Shown: positions 25,867-35,378, counted from the first letter of the stretch. The stretch: DNA of 64,000 bases from Emcibacteraceae bacterium (GCA_041396985.1 JAWKXO010000005.1:186001-250000); one strand, 5' to 3'. Program-made: numbers and translations. The notes: a model not told the origin generated them from the sequence alone.

Positions 25867-27927
25867 ATGAAACCTGAAATTCATTATAGCGCCTGTCCCC
25901 ATGATTGTCCGTCCACCTGCGCGCTTGTGGTCGAAAAACTTGATGATAACACCATCGGTCGCGTGAATGGCAACCCGGATAATCCCTATACCGCCGGGGT
26001 GATCTGCGCCAAAGTGGCAAGATACGCTGAACGCACCCACCATCCCGAACGCCTGACCGTTCCTTTAAAGCGCACCGGGCCCAAGGGATCAGGGGAATTT
26101 GCCGAAATTTCGTGGGATGAGGCGCTTGATACTGTCGCCGACGCTTTCAAAAAAGCCGCAGAAAAGCACGGCCCCGAAACCGTCTGGCCCTATAGCTATG
26201 GTGGCACCATGGGGCTAGTGCAGGAAGGCGGGCTTGAACGACTTCGTCATGAAATGGGTTATTCCATCATGCGCTCAACCACCTGCGGCGGGCTCGTGAA
26301 TACCGGCTGGCTGGCCGGGTTTGGCCGCAAAATCGGCCCCGACCCCCGCGAAATGGCCGAAGCGGATTTGATCATCATCTGGGGCACCAATGCCGTCTCA
26401 ACCCAGGTCAATGTCATGACCCATGTTGCGCGGGCGAAAAAGAACCGTGGTGCCAAAGTGATCGTTGTTGATCCCTATGAGAACCCGACCGCAAAAACCG
26501 CCGATATCCATATTTCCTTACGTCCGGGTACCGATGGTGCCCTTGCCTGCGCCATGATGCATATTGCCTTTCGCGATGGTTATGCCGACCGGGATTATAT
26601 GAAAAAATATACCGATGTGCCGGGGGAACTGGAAGCACATCTCGCCACCAAAACGCCCGAATGGGCGGCGGATATCACCGGGCTAAGGGCAGAAGAAATT
26701 GAAAATCTGGCCCAACTTTATTTTAAAACGGAAAGGGCCTATATCCGGCTGGGTTTTGGCCTGTCGCGATGCCGCAATGGTGCGGTCAATGTTCATGCGG
26801 TATCCTCCATCCCCGTGGTGGCGGGTAAATGGAAGGTGCCGGGTTCAGGCATATTTTTTGCCAGCGGCGGTATTTATCATATTGATAAAACCCTTATTCA
26901 GGGTCTTGAAAATAAACGAAAAAATACTCGCTCCATTGATCATTCCCGGGTCGGTCCGGCCCTGACCGGCGATAAAACCGACCTTGGCGACGGCCCGCCG
27001 ATCACCGCCATGATCATACAGGGCACCAACCCGATGGCGATCGCCCCGGAACAGAATAAGGTACGGGCGGGTTTTGCCCGTGAGGATCTGTTTTTATGCG
27101 TCCATGAACAGTTCATGACCGAAACCGCGATGATGGCCGATATTGTCCTGCCCGCCACCACCTTTGTCGAGCATGATGATTTTTATAAAGGCGGCGGTCA
27201 TACTTTCCTTCATTATGGCCCCAAAATCATTAATCCGGTGGGGCAAAGCCGTTCAAATCATGATGTGATCTGTGCTTTGGCAGCACGGCTTGGCGCCAAG
27301 CACCGCGGATTTTCAATGACCGCCAATGACATTATTGCCGAGACTTTTGAAAAATCGGGTTATCCGTCCCTTGAGGACATGCGGCAAAAGCATTTTCATG
27401 ACTGTGCGGAAAGCTTTGAAAATCATCATTTTCTGAATGGCTTTAATTTCCCCGATGGCAAATTCCGCTTTAAGCCGGGCTGGGAAACTATCGGCCCGCG
27501 CGGGGGCGAGCTTCCCGCCCTGCCCGATCATTATGTCGCGCCCGGCGGTGTTGATGATGATCATCCATATCGGCTGGTGACCCCGCCATCGCGGAATTTC
27601 CTCAACACCAGCTTTAACAACACACCTAGCTCATTAAAACGGGAAATACGCCCGACACTGCAAATTCACGCATCCGACGCCGAAAAACACGGCGTTAATG
27701 ATGGTGACCCCGTCTCAATCGGTAATAGACTGGGTGAGGTTACGTTATTTGCCAAAATCGTGGATGGTGCCAAACCCGGCGTGCTGGTCGCCGAAGGCAT
27801 CTGGCAGAATGCCGCCTTTAATGGCGGCAAGGGCATAAACCAGCTGGTCAGTGCCGAAGTCGCCGCCCCCAACGGCGGCGTCGTTTATCATGATAACGGC
27901 GTCTGGCTTAAGGGAGGTAGCGGTTGA
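25867..27927 (+). CDS. Molybdopterin oxidoreductase of the formate dehydrogenase/DMSO reductase family
   Basis: 686 residues. The N-terminal cysteines C10, C14, C18 and C47 can hold a 4Fe-4S cluster, and C140 in RSTTCGG is the probable molybdenum ligand (a cysteine, not selenocysteine). Other motifs are IIWGTNAVSTQVN for one molybdopterin guanine dinucleotide and the C-terminal MopB domain (LVTPPSRNFLNTSF). No Tat signal, so it is cytoplasmic. No ferredoxin, diaphorase or membrane subunit lies nearby; electron partner and substrate are unknown. It is coupled to the iminopeptidase gene by only a three-base gap. Confidence 0.88.
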   Translation: MKPEIHYSACPHDCPSTCALVVEKLDDNTIGRVNGNPDNPYTAGVICAKVARYAERTHHPERLTVPLKRTGPKGSGEFAEISWDEALDTVADAFKKAAEKHGPETVWPYSYGGTMGLVQEGGLERLRHEMGYSIMRSTTCGGLVNTGWLAGFGRKIGPDPREMAEADLIIIWGTNAVSTQVNVMTHVARAKKNRGAKVIVVDPYENPTAKTADIHISLRPGTDGALACAMMHIAFRDGYADRDYMKKYTDVPGELEAHLATKTPEWAADITGLRAEEIENLAQLYFKTERAYIRLGFGLSRCRNGAVNVHAVSSIPVVAGKWKVPGSGIFFASGGIYHIDKTLIQGLENKRKNTRSIDHSRVGPALTGDKTDLGDGPPITAMIIQGTNPMAIAPEQNKVRAGFAREDLFLCVHEQFMTETAMMADIVLPATTFVEHDDFYKGGGHTFLHYGPKIINPVGQSRSNHDVICALAARLGAKHRGFSMTANDIIAETFEKSGYPSLEDMRQKHFHDCAESFENHHFLNGFNFPDGKFRFKPGWETIGPRGGELPALPDHYVAPGGVDDDHPYRLVTPPSRNFLNTSFNNTPSSLKREIRPTLQIHASDAEKHGVNDGDPVSIGNRLGEVTLFAKIVDGAKPGVLVAEGIWQNAAFNGGKGINQLVSAEVAAPNGGVVYHDNGVWLKGGSG

Positions 27928-28149
27928 TTAAGATTGCTCATTTTTCTTCAGGTGAGAGCCAATTACATAAAAGATATAACCCATAAATGTTGGAATACCG
28001 CCAATGACAATGATTATCCCTAAATTCAAATATTCATCAGAGGAAAAAATCATGGATATCAAAAAAAGTAGAGTGCATCCTCCACAAAAAAACAGCATGG
28101 CAATCCCCAATATCAAAAATAAATAGGCAAAAAATTTACTCAACGTCAT
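27928..28149 (-). CDS. Small AT-rich membrane protein
   Basis: 73 residues with two hydrophobic helices (about 6-35 and 42-65) and a short charged tail. The first helix carries two vicinal cysteines (CGGC). Last gene of the AT-rich operon with the radical SAM and Lgt-like genes; its stop touches the stop of the molybdopterin gene coming the other way. Function unknown. Confidence 0.6.
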   Translation of the reverse strand: MTLSKFFAYLFLILGIAMLFFCGGCTLLFLISMIFSSDEYLNLGIIIVIGGIPTFMGYIFYVIGSHLKKNEQS

Positions 28150-28169
28150 TTTATGCTCCCCTTAACTTG

Positions 28170-28388
28170 CTATTCTTCATCGTCTTTTCTATCAAAATTT
28201 ATTAATTTTATTATCGACCAAAACGTCCAAACAGTTCCTACAAAAATTATTGGATAACCCCACAACATTGCCAATGCATGACCCAGCCCTTCATCTACAT
28301 AAAATGCTCTGGTACACAATCCTGCAAATGCTGTAAAAAGCACTAATATGATAATTTTGAAATATTCCTCAAATTTTTCACGTGTCAT
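28170..28388 (-). CDS. Small AT-rich membrane protein
   Basis: 72 residues with two hydrophobic helices and an acidic C-terminus (RKDDEE). It sits between the radical SAM gene and the last small membrane gene, all on the same strand with gaps of about 20 bases, so it is likely cotranscribed. No family recognised. Confidence 0.6.
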   Translation of the reverse strand: MTREKFEEYFKIIILVLFTAFAGLCTRAFYVDEGLGHALAMLWGYPIIFVGTVWTFWSIIKLINFDRKDDEE

Positions 28389-28407
28389 TTTAAAACATCC
28401 CCAATAT

Positions 28408-29811
28408 TCAAGATTTAATTTTTTCTCTCAACTTTTCTACCTCACCATTTCTGTATAATAAATTGTATGTATCAAACGGGATAATCTGACCTTCCCTGGT
28501 TACAAAATGGATACATGATCTTTTTACATTGCCTACACAGAAATTATAACGGTCCAAAAATTGGACAACAGAAATCCGAAAAATATTTTCATAACTTAAA
28601 TTCTCGATCGCCGGAACTTTTGGCAGGCAACAGAGCAGACTTTCCATGCGTTCTGCCGTATTTACATCACCACTGGACATGGAAAAAAGATCAATGACTT
28701 TCTGTCTTAAATCGGGCTGTTTTTCGAATGAAACGGCATTTGGCAGTGTTTTTATCATTTCTTCTTTCGGAAACATGGATGTTACCGGCGTAATTTTATC
28801 CCCGGAACGTAGCGCATACCCGATGGCAATACTCTCAGGATTGCAGGGTAAAGGAATAATATCATCTGCTTCAAACTTTGATGATTGTTCATATATTGAA
28901 CGTCTGACGTCGCTTAATAAAAAGCGGTCATTATTTTTGTTAAATCCTTCGTTTCGTCCTACATCCTGTATCGGTTGAAACGTTATACCCCGTACACATT
29001 TGAATTTTAGGGCATAATCAATTATTTTGCCAATTTCATGGTCATTGACCCCCTTTTTAACCGTCATCACCAGTGAAGTTGATAGCCCCGCTTCTTCAAG
29101 GTTCTGAAGCGCCTGTGAACGAATGCGGCGAAGGTCAGCACCGCGAAGATTTTGCAGGGCTTCTTTTTCCAAACTATCAAACTGTAAATATATCTCAAAT
29201 CCGGGGGAGAATTTGACCAGTTCTTCCACAAATTTTTTATCCTGCGCTATCCTTAGCCCATTGGTATTTACCATCAGATGGCGAATTGGTTTTGATTTTG
29301 CCAGCGCAAGTATTTCAAGAATTTGAGGGTGTATCGTCGGCTCGCCGCCACTAATTTGTAACACATCAGGTTCCCCCTCACTTGAAACAAGGGTATCAAG
29401 CATTGCCTCAATTGTTTCTAAGCTTAAGTTCGTCGTTTTAGTTGGCGATGACCCAGCAAAACAGACCGGACAGGTCAAATTACATTCTTCATTGATTTCA
29501 ATTAGTGCCACACAACTATGTTGTTCGTGATCCGGGCATAATCCACAGTCAAGCGGGCACCCATACTCCGTTTTTGCCTGATATTTTAATGGACGATCGC
29601 CAGGTTTAATATACTCTTTTGTGCTTTTAAAATAAGTCGCATCAGAAGATACTTTAGTTTTCTGAACCCCGTGAGTGCGGCAGCGTTTTTGGTAATAAAC
29701 ATCTTCCCCCTCAATAAGTATTTTTGCAGGAACAAGGTCAAGACATTCTTCACACATTGAAGTAGTCTCACCGTAAAATATATAAGGTATTTGCTTACGT
29801 AAAGTATCCAT
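28408..29811 (-). CDS. Radical SAM enzyme of the Tes/MJ0619 type
   Basis: 467 residues. The radical SAM cluster is C110-x3-C114-x2-C117 in CNLTCPVCF, with the GGEP motif in ISGGEPTIHP. A further cysteine set precedes it (C85, C89, C92, C100 in CPLDCGLCPDHEQHSC), plus a rubredoxin-like N-terminal pair (C20, C23) with C44. This arrangement is the hallmark of Tes, the archaeal tetraether lipid synthase, and its bacterial relatives that join lipid tails by C-C bonds. A C-terminal SCIHFV...IIPFDTYNLLYR segment is also typical. It overlaps the Lgt-like gene by 17 bases. A role in lipid modification is inference. Confidence 0.8.
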   Translation of the reverse strand: MDTLRKQIPYIFYGETTSMCEECLDLVPAKILIEGEDVYYQKRCRTHGVQKTKVSSDATYFKSTKEYIKPGDRPLKYQAKTEYGCPLDCGLCPDHEQHSCVALIEINEECNLTCPVCFAGSSPTKTTNLSLETIEAMLDTLVSSEGEPDVLQISGGEPTIHPQILEILALAKSKPIRHLMVNTNGLRIAQDKKFVEELVKFSPGFEIYLQFDSLEKEALQNLRGADLRRIRSQALQNLEEAGLSTSLVMTVKKGVNDHEIGKIIDYALKFKCVRGITFQPIQDVGRNEGFNKNNDRFLLSDVRRSIYEQSSKFEADDIIPLPCNPESIAIGYALRSGDKITPVTSMFPKEEMIKTLPNAVSFEKQPDLRQKVIDLFSMSSGDVNTAERMESLLCCLPKVPAIENLSYENIFRISVVQFLDRYNFCVGNVKRSCIHFVTREGQIIPFDTYNLLYRNGEVEKLREKIKS

Positions 29812-30505
29812 TTTTTACTTTGCCGATCATCACTAAACTATAAATAATAAGAATTAAACAGGCGACTTGAAATATATTCAATCCACCGATCCATGTTGAA
29901 TATGGTTTTAAAAATTCCCAGAAAAAACGTTGTGCGGCATAAAACCCGGTGCAAAGGTAAAAGCCGTTCGCTATGAAGAATTGAGTTTGATATTTAAATA
30001 GAAGCAAACTAATAATCAAAAAGCAGAACATGGAAAAGCTCTCATAAAGCTGTACGGGATGACGTTGAATTCCATCACCAAAATCTACTGCCCATGACAC
30101 ATTTGTTATAATTCCATATGTATGATCGTCAAGCCCTGCATAAAAACACCCTAAACGACCGATAATAACAATTACTGTAAAAGGCACAACATACATATAG
30201 CCTGTTGAACCTTTTATGTGTTTGAAAATTTTATAGATTTCAATTGTAATTATTGCACCGAACAGTGCCCCTAGTATACTCCGTCCGATCAGAAATTCGC
30301 CGGAAAGGTATAAATTTGCCGTCCCTAAAATATAAGCACCACCTATGCTTCCCACACTTAAGGCTAAAAAATAAAAAGGAGTAAGCCTGCTAACCGTTCT
30401 TTCTATCGCATTTCTAAGATAAAAGTGGTAAACTCCATATCCTGCAATAATACTAGTAAGTGCTGCAATTAGATCAAAGACTAAATGAGTCAAAATATTC
30501 CCCAA
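29795..30505 (-). CDS. Lgt-like membrane enzyme
   Basis: 236 residues with about seven hydrophobic helices. It has the prolipoprotein diacylglyceryl transferase signature in altered form: GRLGCFYAGLDDHTYG (R117; the usual GRLGN asparagine is cysteine here) and QRHPVQLYES with H149. True Lgt moves diacylglycerol from phosphatidylglycerol to lipoproteins. The changed motif and the coupling to a Tes-like radical SAM gene suggest a related lipid-handling step rather than the housekeeping Lgt. AT-rich, first gene of a four-gene operon, with a 267-base AT-rich gap upstream. Confidence 0.78.
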   Translation of the reverse strand: MGNILTHLVFDLIAALTSIIAGYGVYHFYLRNAIERTVSRLTPFYFLALSVGSIGGAYILGTANLYLSGEFLIGRSILGALFGAIITIEIYKIFKHIKGSTGYMYVVPFTVIVIIGRLGCFYAGLDDHTYGIITNVSWAVDFGDGIQRHPVQLYESFSMFCFLIISLLLFKYQTQFFIANGFYLCTGFYAAQRFFWEFLKPYSTWIGGLNIFQVACLILIIYSLVMIGKVKNGYFT

Positions 30506-30772
30506 AAAAGCAATTCTTAGTTTTGAGGTTAAATGACCATAGAGAAAATGTAAATAATATAGATTTTTTTCCTGTAGTTAGAAAATTACCCCCTCCGGAA
30601 TTATGAATTGAACAAAAACTCTGACAAAGAATAAATAGTTAGCAGAAATTTAGCCATAAACCTTGAAAATGGCTGAAAACAGGCTTGCGGCTAATTGAAA
30701 ATTAACCTATTTAATTTATTTTTTTAAGCTCAGAATTATTTTGAACTGCTAAACGTCAGGATTACTTAAAAA

Positions 30773-33160
30773 GTGGCCGTAAAGAAACGATTTGCTGGGG
30801 GGCACACTGGATATGGATTATCCCTCATCATTGCCGTTTTGCTGACGTTTCTGCTCATCCTGCCGGCTGATGCCCAAAACCCTTTTGAAATCCCCGCACT
30901 CAGCCCTGAGGAACAGGCCTGGATCAAGGCCCACCCGGTTATCACCGCCGCCAATCCGGAGGATTCAGCACCCTTTTCCCTGACCCGCGGTGGCAAGGTA
31001 CAGGGCATTGCAGCGGAATATCTTCAACTGATCGCATCCAAGGTCGGCTTAAAAGTAAAATTTGCCGCTCCGGGCAGCTGGACAAACATGATGCAATTGT
31101 TCCGCGCCGGGGAAATCGATTTAATCCACAGTGCCCTTAAGGACGCAGAACGGGAAGCGTATATTTCCTTTACGCAGCCCTATTTAAGAATTCCCGTTGT
31201 TAATATGGGCCGTGCCGGGACAGCGCATCTTAACAATATTGATGATTTGAAGGGCAAGCGCATCGGCCTGATCCGCGGCTATGTGCTGAGCTATGCCTAC
31301 CGTAATAAATATCCCGGGCTGACCTATGTTGAATTTGACACTCTGACCGATGCCTTAAAAGCGTTGTCAGCCTCCAAGATTGATATTTTCACCGGCAATA
31401 TTGTCTCTATCAATTATTCTATTTTGCAGAACTTTATTCCTGATCTTGAAGTGATCGGTCCGGATTATGTACTGGACGCCAACACCCTTGATCACCGTTT
31501 CGGGGCGCTTAAAAAAAATGATATCCTGATTGATATTCTGAAAAAAGGCATGACCGCCGTCAGCGACCCTGAATTTATGGAGATATCAGAAAAATGGCAA
31601 AGCAACCGGGCCATTTTGACCAGTGATGTTCTTGACCTGACGGCAGAGGAAAGAGCCTGGCTTTCGAACCATAAAGTCATCAATACGGCGGTTGACCCAT
31701 CGCAAATCCCGCTGGAATTTGTCAATTCAAAGGGCGAAATTGAAGGGGTCACCGGGGCTTATCTTGATAAAATCGCCGAAAAGCTTAACGTCACATTCCA
31801 ATGGATCGGCAACCCAACCTTCGCGGATGGTATGGAACAGATCAAAAAGGGTGAGGCCGATATTATTACCCTGCTTTCCGCGACCGAGGAAAGACGGCAA
31901 TATTTAAATTTCACCGATCCATATTTTAATGTCTCATATATGATTTTTGCCCGCGATGATGAACCGATCTACCGCAATATGGATGCGCTTGGCGGGCATT
32001 CCGTGGCCCTTGTAAAGGGTTTTGCCAACACGGCATTGGTCAAAAGCCGCTATCCGGATATTGAGGTCATCGAAACCCCGAGCATCCCCGATGCCCTGCG
32101 CCTTGTCGCCAATGGCGGGGCCGACGCCTATATTGGCAGTATGCCGCTTGCCACTTATTATATTTCGGCCGAGGCGCTGACAAATATGACCATCGTTGGT
32201 GAAACAGATTTCAGAAATGATAATGCCATTGGTATTCGCGCCGATCTGCCTTTGCTCGCAAGTGCCATGCAAAAAGCATTGCAGTCAATTTCCGTTCAGG
32301 AACGAACCGAAATTTCAAGAAACTGGCTTGGAATGACCGCCGCCCCGACCGTGGATTATGACCTGATCTGGAAAATATTTATTATAGCCTCCCTGATCGT
32401 GGTGTTTTTTATTATCTGGAATAAAAAACTGCAGGACGCACATGCAAAAGCGGAAGAGGCCAACAAAGCCAAGTCAACCTTCCTCGCCAATATGAGCCAC
32501 GAGATCAGAACCCCGCTTAACGCCATCATCGGCTTTTCCGACGCCATGCTGGCCGGACTTGGCGGTGAAATTGAAAACCCGAAACACAAGGAATATATAA
32601 ACGACATCAAGAAAAGCGGCGATCATCTCGCCACTGTGGTGAATGATATCCTTGATCTTTCAAAAATTGAAAGCGGCAAATGGATTTTAAAGGAAGAAGC
32701 CTTCTCGCTTAATGACTGTATTTACGATGCGCTTAAGATTGTTGAGCCGCAGGCTTCATTGAAAAAAATCAATATCGATTATGACAATGGCATTACCATT
32801 AATATGATCGGGGACACCCATGCCCTGCGCCGCTGTATTATAAATCTGCTCTCGAATGCCATTAAATTTTCCCATCAGAACAGCCGGATCAAATGCTCAA
32901 TCGCCAATGATAACAGGGGGATAGACCTTAAAATCAGCGACAGCGGCATCGGCATTCCGCCCGACCGCATTGAAGAGGTCCTAAAGCCGTTTGAACAATG
33001 CCATAATGATCATCAGGTTAACGAGGAAGGCACCGGTCTTGGCCTGCCGATCGTCAAACATCTGGTCGAACTTCATGGCGGAAAGTTTGAGCTGAGCAGC
33101 CAGCTTAATGTCGGCACAACCGCCAGCATTCACCTGCCCCCTGACCGTAAAGTTGCCTGA
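30773..33160 (+). CDS. Sensor histidine kinase with two periplasmic solute-binding domains (BvgS-like)
   Basis: 795 residues from a GTG. A signal/anchor (LIIAVLLTFLLILPADA) is followed by two type-3 solute-binding domains (about 30-270 and 290-515), one transmembrane helix (IFIIASLIVVFFIIW, about 525-545), HisKA with the phosphorylated histidine in MSHEIRTPLN and a HATPase domain ending in GTGLGLPIVKHL. This is the VFT domain arrangement of BvgS/EvgS, but there is no PAS, receiver or Hpt domain. It senses amino acid-like ligands in the periplasm. No response regulator gene is adjacent. Confidence 0.9.
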   Translation: MAVKKRFAGGHTGYGLSLIIAVLLTFLLILPADAQNPFEIPALSPEEQAWIKAHPVITAANPEDSAPFSLTRGGKVQGIAAEYLQLIASKVGLKVKFAAPGSWTNMMQLFRAGEIDLIHSALKDAEREAYISFTQPYLRIPVVNMGRAGTAHLNNIDDLKGKRIGLIRGYVLSYAYRNKYPGLTYVEFDTLTDALKALSASKIDIFTGNIVSINYSILQNFIPDLEVIGPDYVLDANTLDHRFGALKKNDILIDILKKGMTAVSDPEFMEISEKWQSNRAILTSDVLDLTAEERAWLSNHKVINTAVDPSQIPLEFVNSKGEIEGVTGAYLDKIAEKLNVTFQWIGNPTFADGMEQIKKGEADIITLLSATEERRQYLNFTDPYFNVSYMIFARDDEPIYRNMDALGGHSVALVKGFANTALVKSRYPDIEVIETPSIPDALRLVANGGADAYIGSMPLATYYISAEALTNMTIVGETDFRNDNAIGIRADLPLLASAMQKALQSISVQERTEISRNWLGMTAAPTVDYDLIWKIFIIASLIVVFFIIWNKKLQDAHAKAEEANKAKSTFLANMSHEIRTPLNAIIGFSDAMLAGLGGEIENPKHKEYINDIKKSGDHLATVVNDILDLSKIESGKWILKEEAFSLNDCIYDALKIVEPQASLKKINIDYDNGITINMIGDTHALRRCIINLLSNAIKFSHQNSRIKCSIANDNRGIDLKISDSGIGIPPDRIEEVLKPFEQCHNDHQVNEEGTGLGLPIVKHLVELHGGKFELSSQLNVGTTASIHLPPDRKVA

Positions 33161-33162
33161 TT

Positions 33163-33603
33163 TTAAAGCAGCTTTTCATAATGGACAAAACCGGATACCC
33201 CGCCGATCCGGTTATATAGAAGCCGGGCTGTTTTATTATCTTCCTGGGTCAGCCAGTAAACGGTGGCCGATTTATTTTTCTTTGCCGCATCATAGACCGC
33301 TTCAATAAGGGCGCGGCCAACCCCGGTACCGCGGGCTGCCGGGGCGGCATATAAATCCTGCAGATAACAGCCGTCATTCAAGGACCAGTTTGTCCGGTGG
33401 AATAGATAATGGACAAAGCCGACCAGCGTCCCTTCGCGGTACGCGCCTAGCGCATAGACCGGTTCCGCCGCATCATGAAAGCGGCGCCAGTTATTCTTTG
33501 AAATATCATCAGAAAGGCTGGCATTATAAAATTTCAGATAGCCCTGCCAAAGCCGGTACCAGTCATCATATTCATTTTTGCCGATTGGCTTGACATCAAC
33601 CAT
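33163..33603 (-). CDS. GNAT-family N-acetyltransferase
   Basis: 146 residues from the ATG at 33603, which has GGGAGG eight bases upstream. The acetyl-CoA motif is AAPAARGTGVGRALIEAVYDAAKKN. The core includes YLQDLYAAPA and VYWLTQEDNKTARLLYNRIG, typical of the amine N-acetyltransferase branch (polyamine/aminoglycoside-like). Convergent with the sensor kinase gene at the 3' ends, two bases apart. Substrate unknown. Confidence 0.85.
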   Translation of the reverse strand: MVDVKPIGKNEYDDWYRLWQGYLKFYNASLSDDISKNNWRRFHDAAEPVYALGAYREGTLVGFVHYLFHRTNWSLNDGCYLQDLYAAPAARGTGVGRALIEAVYDAAKKNKSATVYWLTQEDNKTARLLYNRIGGVSGFVHYEKLL

Positions 33604-33705
33604 AACAGTCCCTCCCATAATTCTCTCTCTGGGAATAAGTGTACCTTATCCATGGTCAATTGCCTAGCCATATCGGCATCAATAAAATGTGACCATATGT
33701 GAATT

Positions 33706-34719
33706 TTACCCGTTCCGGAAAGCATAGCCATAACCGTTAATGGCCGGTACACCGCCAAGATGGGCATAAAGTATTTTTGAGCCCTTCGGGAAATAACCGC
33801 GCTTGACCAGATCAATAAGCCCCTGCATCGATTTTCCTTCATAAACCGGGTCAGTCATCATGCCCTCAAGCCGCGCACAAAGGCGGATCGCGTCCTTGGT
33901 TTCTTCCGACGGCACACCATAAGCGGGATAGGCATAATCCTCAATCAGCACCACATCGTCCTCGACCAGGTCCGTATCCAGCTCGACCAGTTTTGCCGTT
34001 TTCTGGGCGATATCAAGCACCTGTGCCTTGGTCTGGGCCGGGGTGCCACTGGCATCGATGCCGATGACTTTACGCTCGCGACCATCAGCGGCAAAGCCCA
34101 CAAGCATCCCCGCATGGGTTGATCCGGTCACGGTGCAGACAACAATATAATCAAATTTAAAGCCAAGCTCCGCTTCCTGCGCCCGGACTTCTTCTGCAAA
34201 GCCGACAAAACCCAGACCGCCATATTTATGAACCGATGCCCCGGCCGGGATCGGGTATGGCTTTCCACCCTTGGCTTCCACATCTTTCAGCGCATTTTCC
34301 CAGCTTTCCCGGATACCGATATCAAAGCCTTCATCGACCATTTCAACATCGGCACCCATCACCCGCGACATCAGGATATTACCGACCCGGTCATAAACCA
34401 CATCTTCATGGGGAACCCAGCTTTCCTGAACCAGTCGGCATTTAAAACCGATCTTGGCCGCAACCGCCGCCACCTGACGCGTATGGTTTGACTGAACCCC
34501 GCCGATCGATACCAGCGTATCCGCGCCAGAGGCAATGGCATCCGGCACAATATATTCCAGTTTGCGGATTTTATTACCGCCAAAGGCAAGCCCGCTGTTG
34601 CAGTCTTCCCGTTTGGCATAAACCGCCACATCGCCGCCCAGATGGGTGCTTAATGATTTAAGTTCCTCAATCGGTGTCGGGCCAAAGGTCAGCGGGTATC
34701 GTTCAAATTTCTCAAGCAT
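33706..34719 (-). CDS. acdS: 1-aminocyclopropane-1-carboxylate deaminase
   Basis: 337 residues, the usual length. A PLP enzyme that opens ACC to 2-oxobutyrate and ammonia. The PLP lysine is K50 in GGNKIRK, followed by SIGGVQSNHTRQVAA. Glu294 in TDPVYEGKS and Leu321 in AHLGGVPAIN match the Glu295/Leu322 pair that separates ACC deaminase from D-cysteine desulfhydrase (Ser/Thr there). The divergent Lrp-type gene upstream is the usual acdR. Cytoplasmic. ACC deaminase in a free-living marine-type bacterium suggests use of algal or plant compounds; that is inference. Confidence 0.9.
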   Translation of the reverse strand: MLEKFERYPLTFGPTPIEELKSLSTHLGGDVAVYAKREDCNSGLAFGGNKIRKLEYIVPDAIASGADTLVSIGGVQSNHTRQVAAVAAKIGFKCRLVQESWVPHEDVVYDRVGNILMSRVMGADVEMVDEGFDIGIRESWENALKDVEAKGGKPYPIPAGASVHKYGGLGFVGFAEEVRAQEAELGFKFDYIVVCTVTGSTHAGMLVGFAADGRERKVIGIDASGTPAQTKAQVLDIAQKTAKLVELDTDLVEDDVVLIEDYAYPAYGVPSEETKDAIRLCARLEGMMTDPVYEGKSMQGLIDLVKRGYFPKGSKILYAHLGGVPAINGYGYAFRNG

Positions 34720-34800
34720 GGGGATATTCCTTTAAATTAAATCTGCAATGATCATAGCAAATTAATAATGAAATGTGCTCTCTAATTTTTAACAGTTTTT

Positions 34801-34824
34801 ATCAATTATTGACAATAAATTGAT
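34801..34824. promoter_or_regulatory. Palindrome in the acdR-acdS divergent promoter
   Basis: ATCAATTATTG and CAATAAATTGAT form a near-perfect dyad with a single extra base in one arm. It lies between the divergent start codons, the right size and AT content for an Lrp-family operator. A TATAAT at 34836-34841 faces acdR. Confidence 0.5.
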
Positions 34825-34879
34825 GTTTTTATTATTATAATGTTCATTTTTTTATGATTTATTGAAAGCTTCTTTCATC

Positions 34880-35341
34880 ATGCAAAATCTTGATAAAACC
34901 GATCTTAAGATTCTCCGCGCCCTGCAACGGGACGGGCGGCTGAATAATGCCGAGCTTGCCGAAATGGTCAATGTGTCCCCCGCCACCTGTCACCGCCGCA
35001 CCCAGCGACTTTTTGATGACGGTTTGATTACATCGGTCCGCGCCGCCGTTGACCCGGAAAAAGTGGGGCATGGCGCCCTTTTTATGGTCGGGGTGGTGCT
35101 GGACCGTTCAACCAAGGAAAGCTTCCATGATTTTGAAGCCGCGGTCCTTAAGCTTCCCTTTGTGCTTGACTGTCACCTGACGGCGGGGGATTTTGATTAT
35201 TTACTCAAAATACGGGTGCGGGATTTAAAGGATTTCAGCAGAATGCATGGCAATAAGCTTCTCGGCCTGCCCGGTGTGCGCCAGACCCGCACATTTTTTG
35301 TCATGAAGGAAGTGATCGACAACGCCCCCCTTGATTTCTAA
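34880..35341 (+). CDS. acdR: Lrp/AsnC-type regulator of ACC deaminase
   Basis: 153 residues from the ATG at 34880; an in-frame TTG at 34862 would add six residues. N-terminal winged helix-turn-helix (DKTDLKILRALQRDGRLNNAELAEMVNVSPATCHRRTQRL), then the RAM ligand-binding domain (FDYLLKIRVRDLKDF). Divergently placed 142 bases from acdS, as in the known acdR-acdS pairs of proteobacteria, where it activates acdS with ACC or leucine as signal. Cytoplasmic DNA-binding protein. Confidence 0.85.
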   Translation: MQNLDKTDLKILRALQRDGRLNNAELAEMVNVSPATCHRRTQRLFDDGLITSVRAAVDPEKVGHGALFMVGVVLDRSTKESFHDFEAAVLKLPFVLDCHLTAGDFDYLLKIRVRDLKDFSRMHGNKLLGLPGVRQTRTFFVMKEVIDNAPLDF

Positions 35342-35378
35342 GGGGACAGGAAACATAAATTCAGCTTCTTATTATTTT

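Noticed and set aside
26280..26300. Selenocysteine in the molybdopterin enzyme
   Set aside because: The ligand position is an ordinary cysteine (C140), with no TGA in the frame.
33706..34719. D-cysteine desulfhydrase
   Set aside because: Positions 294 and 321 are Glu and Leu, as in ACC deaminase, and the regulator pairing fits acdS.
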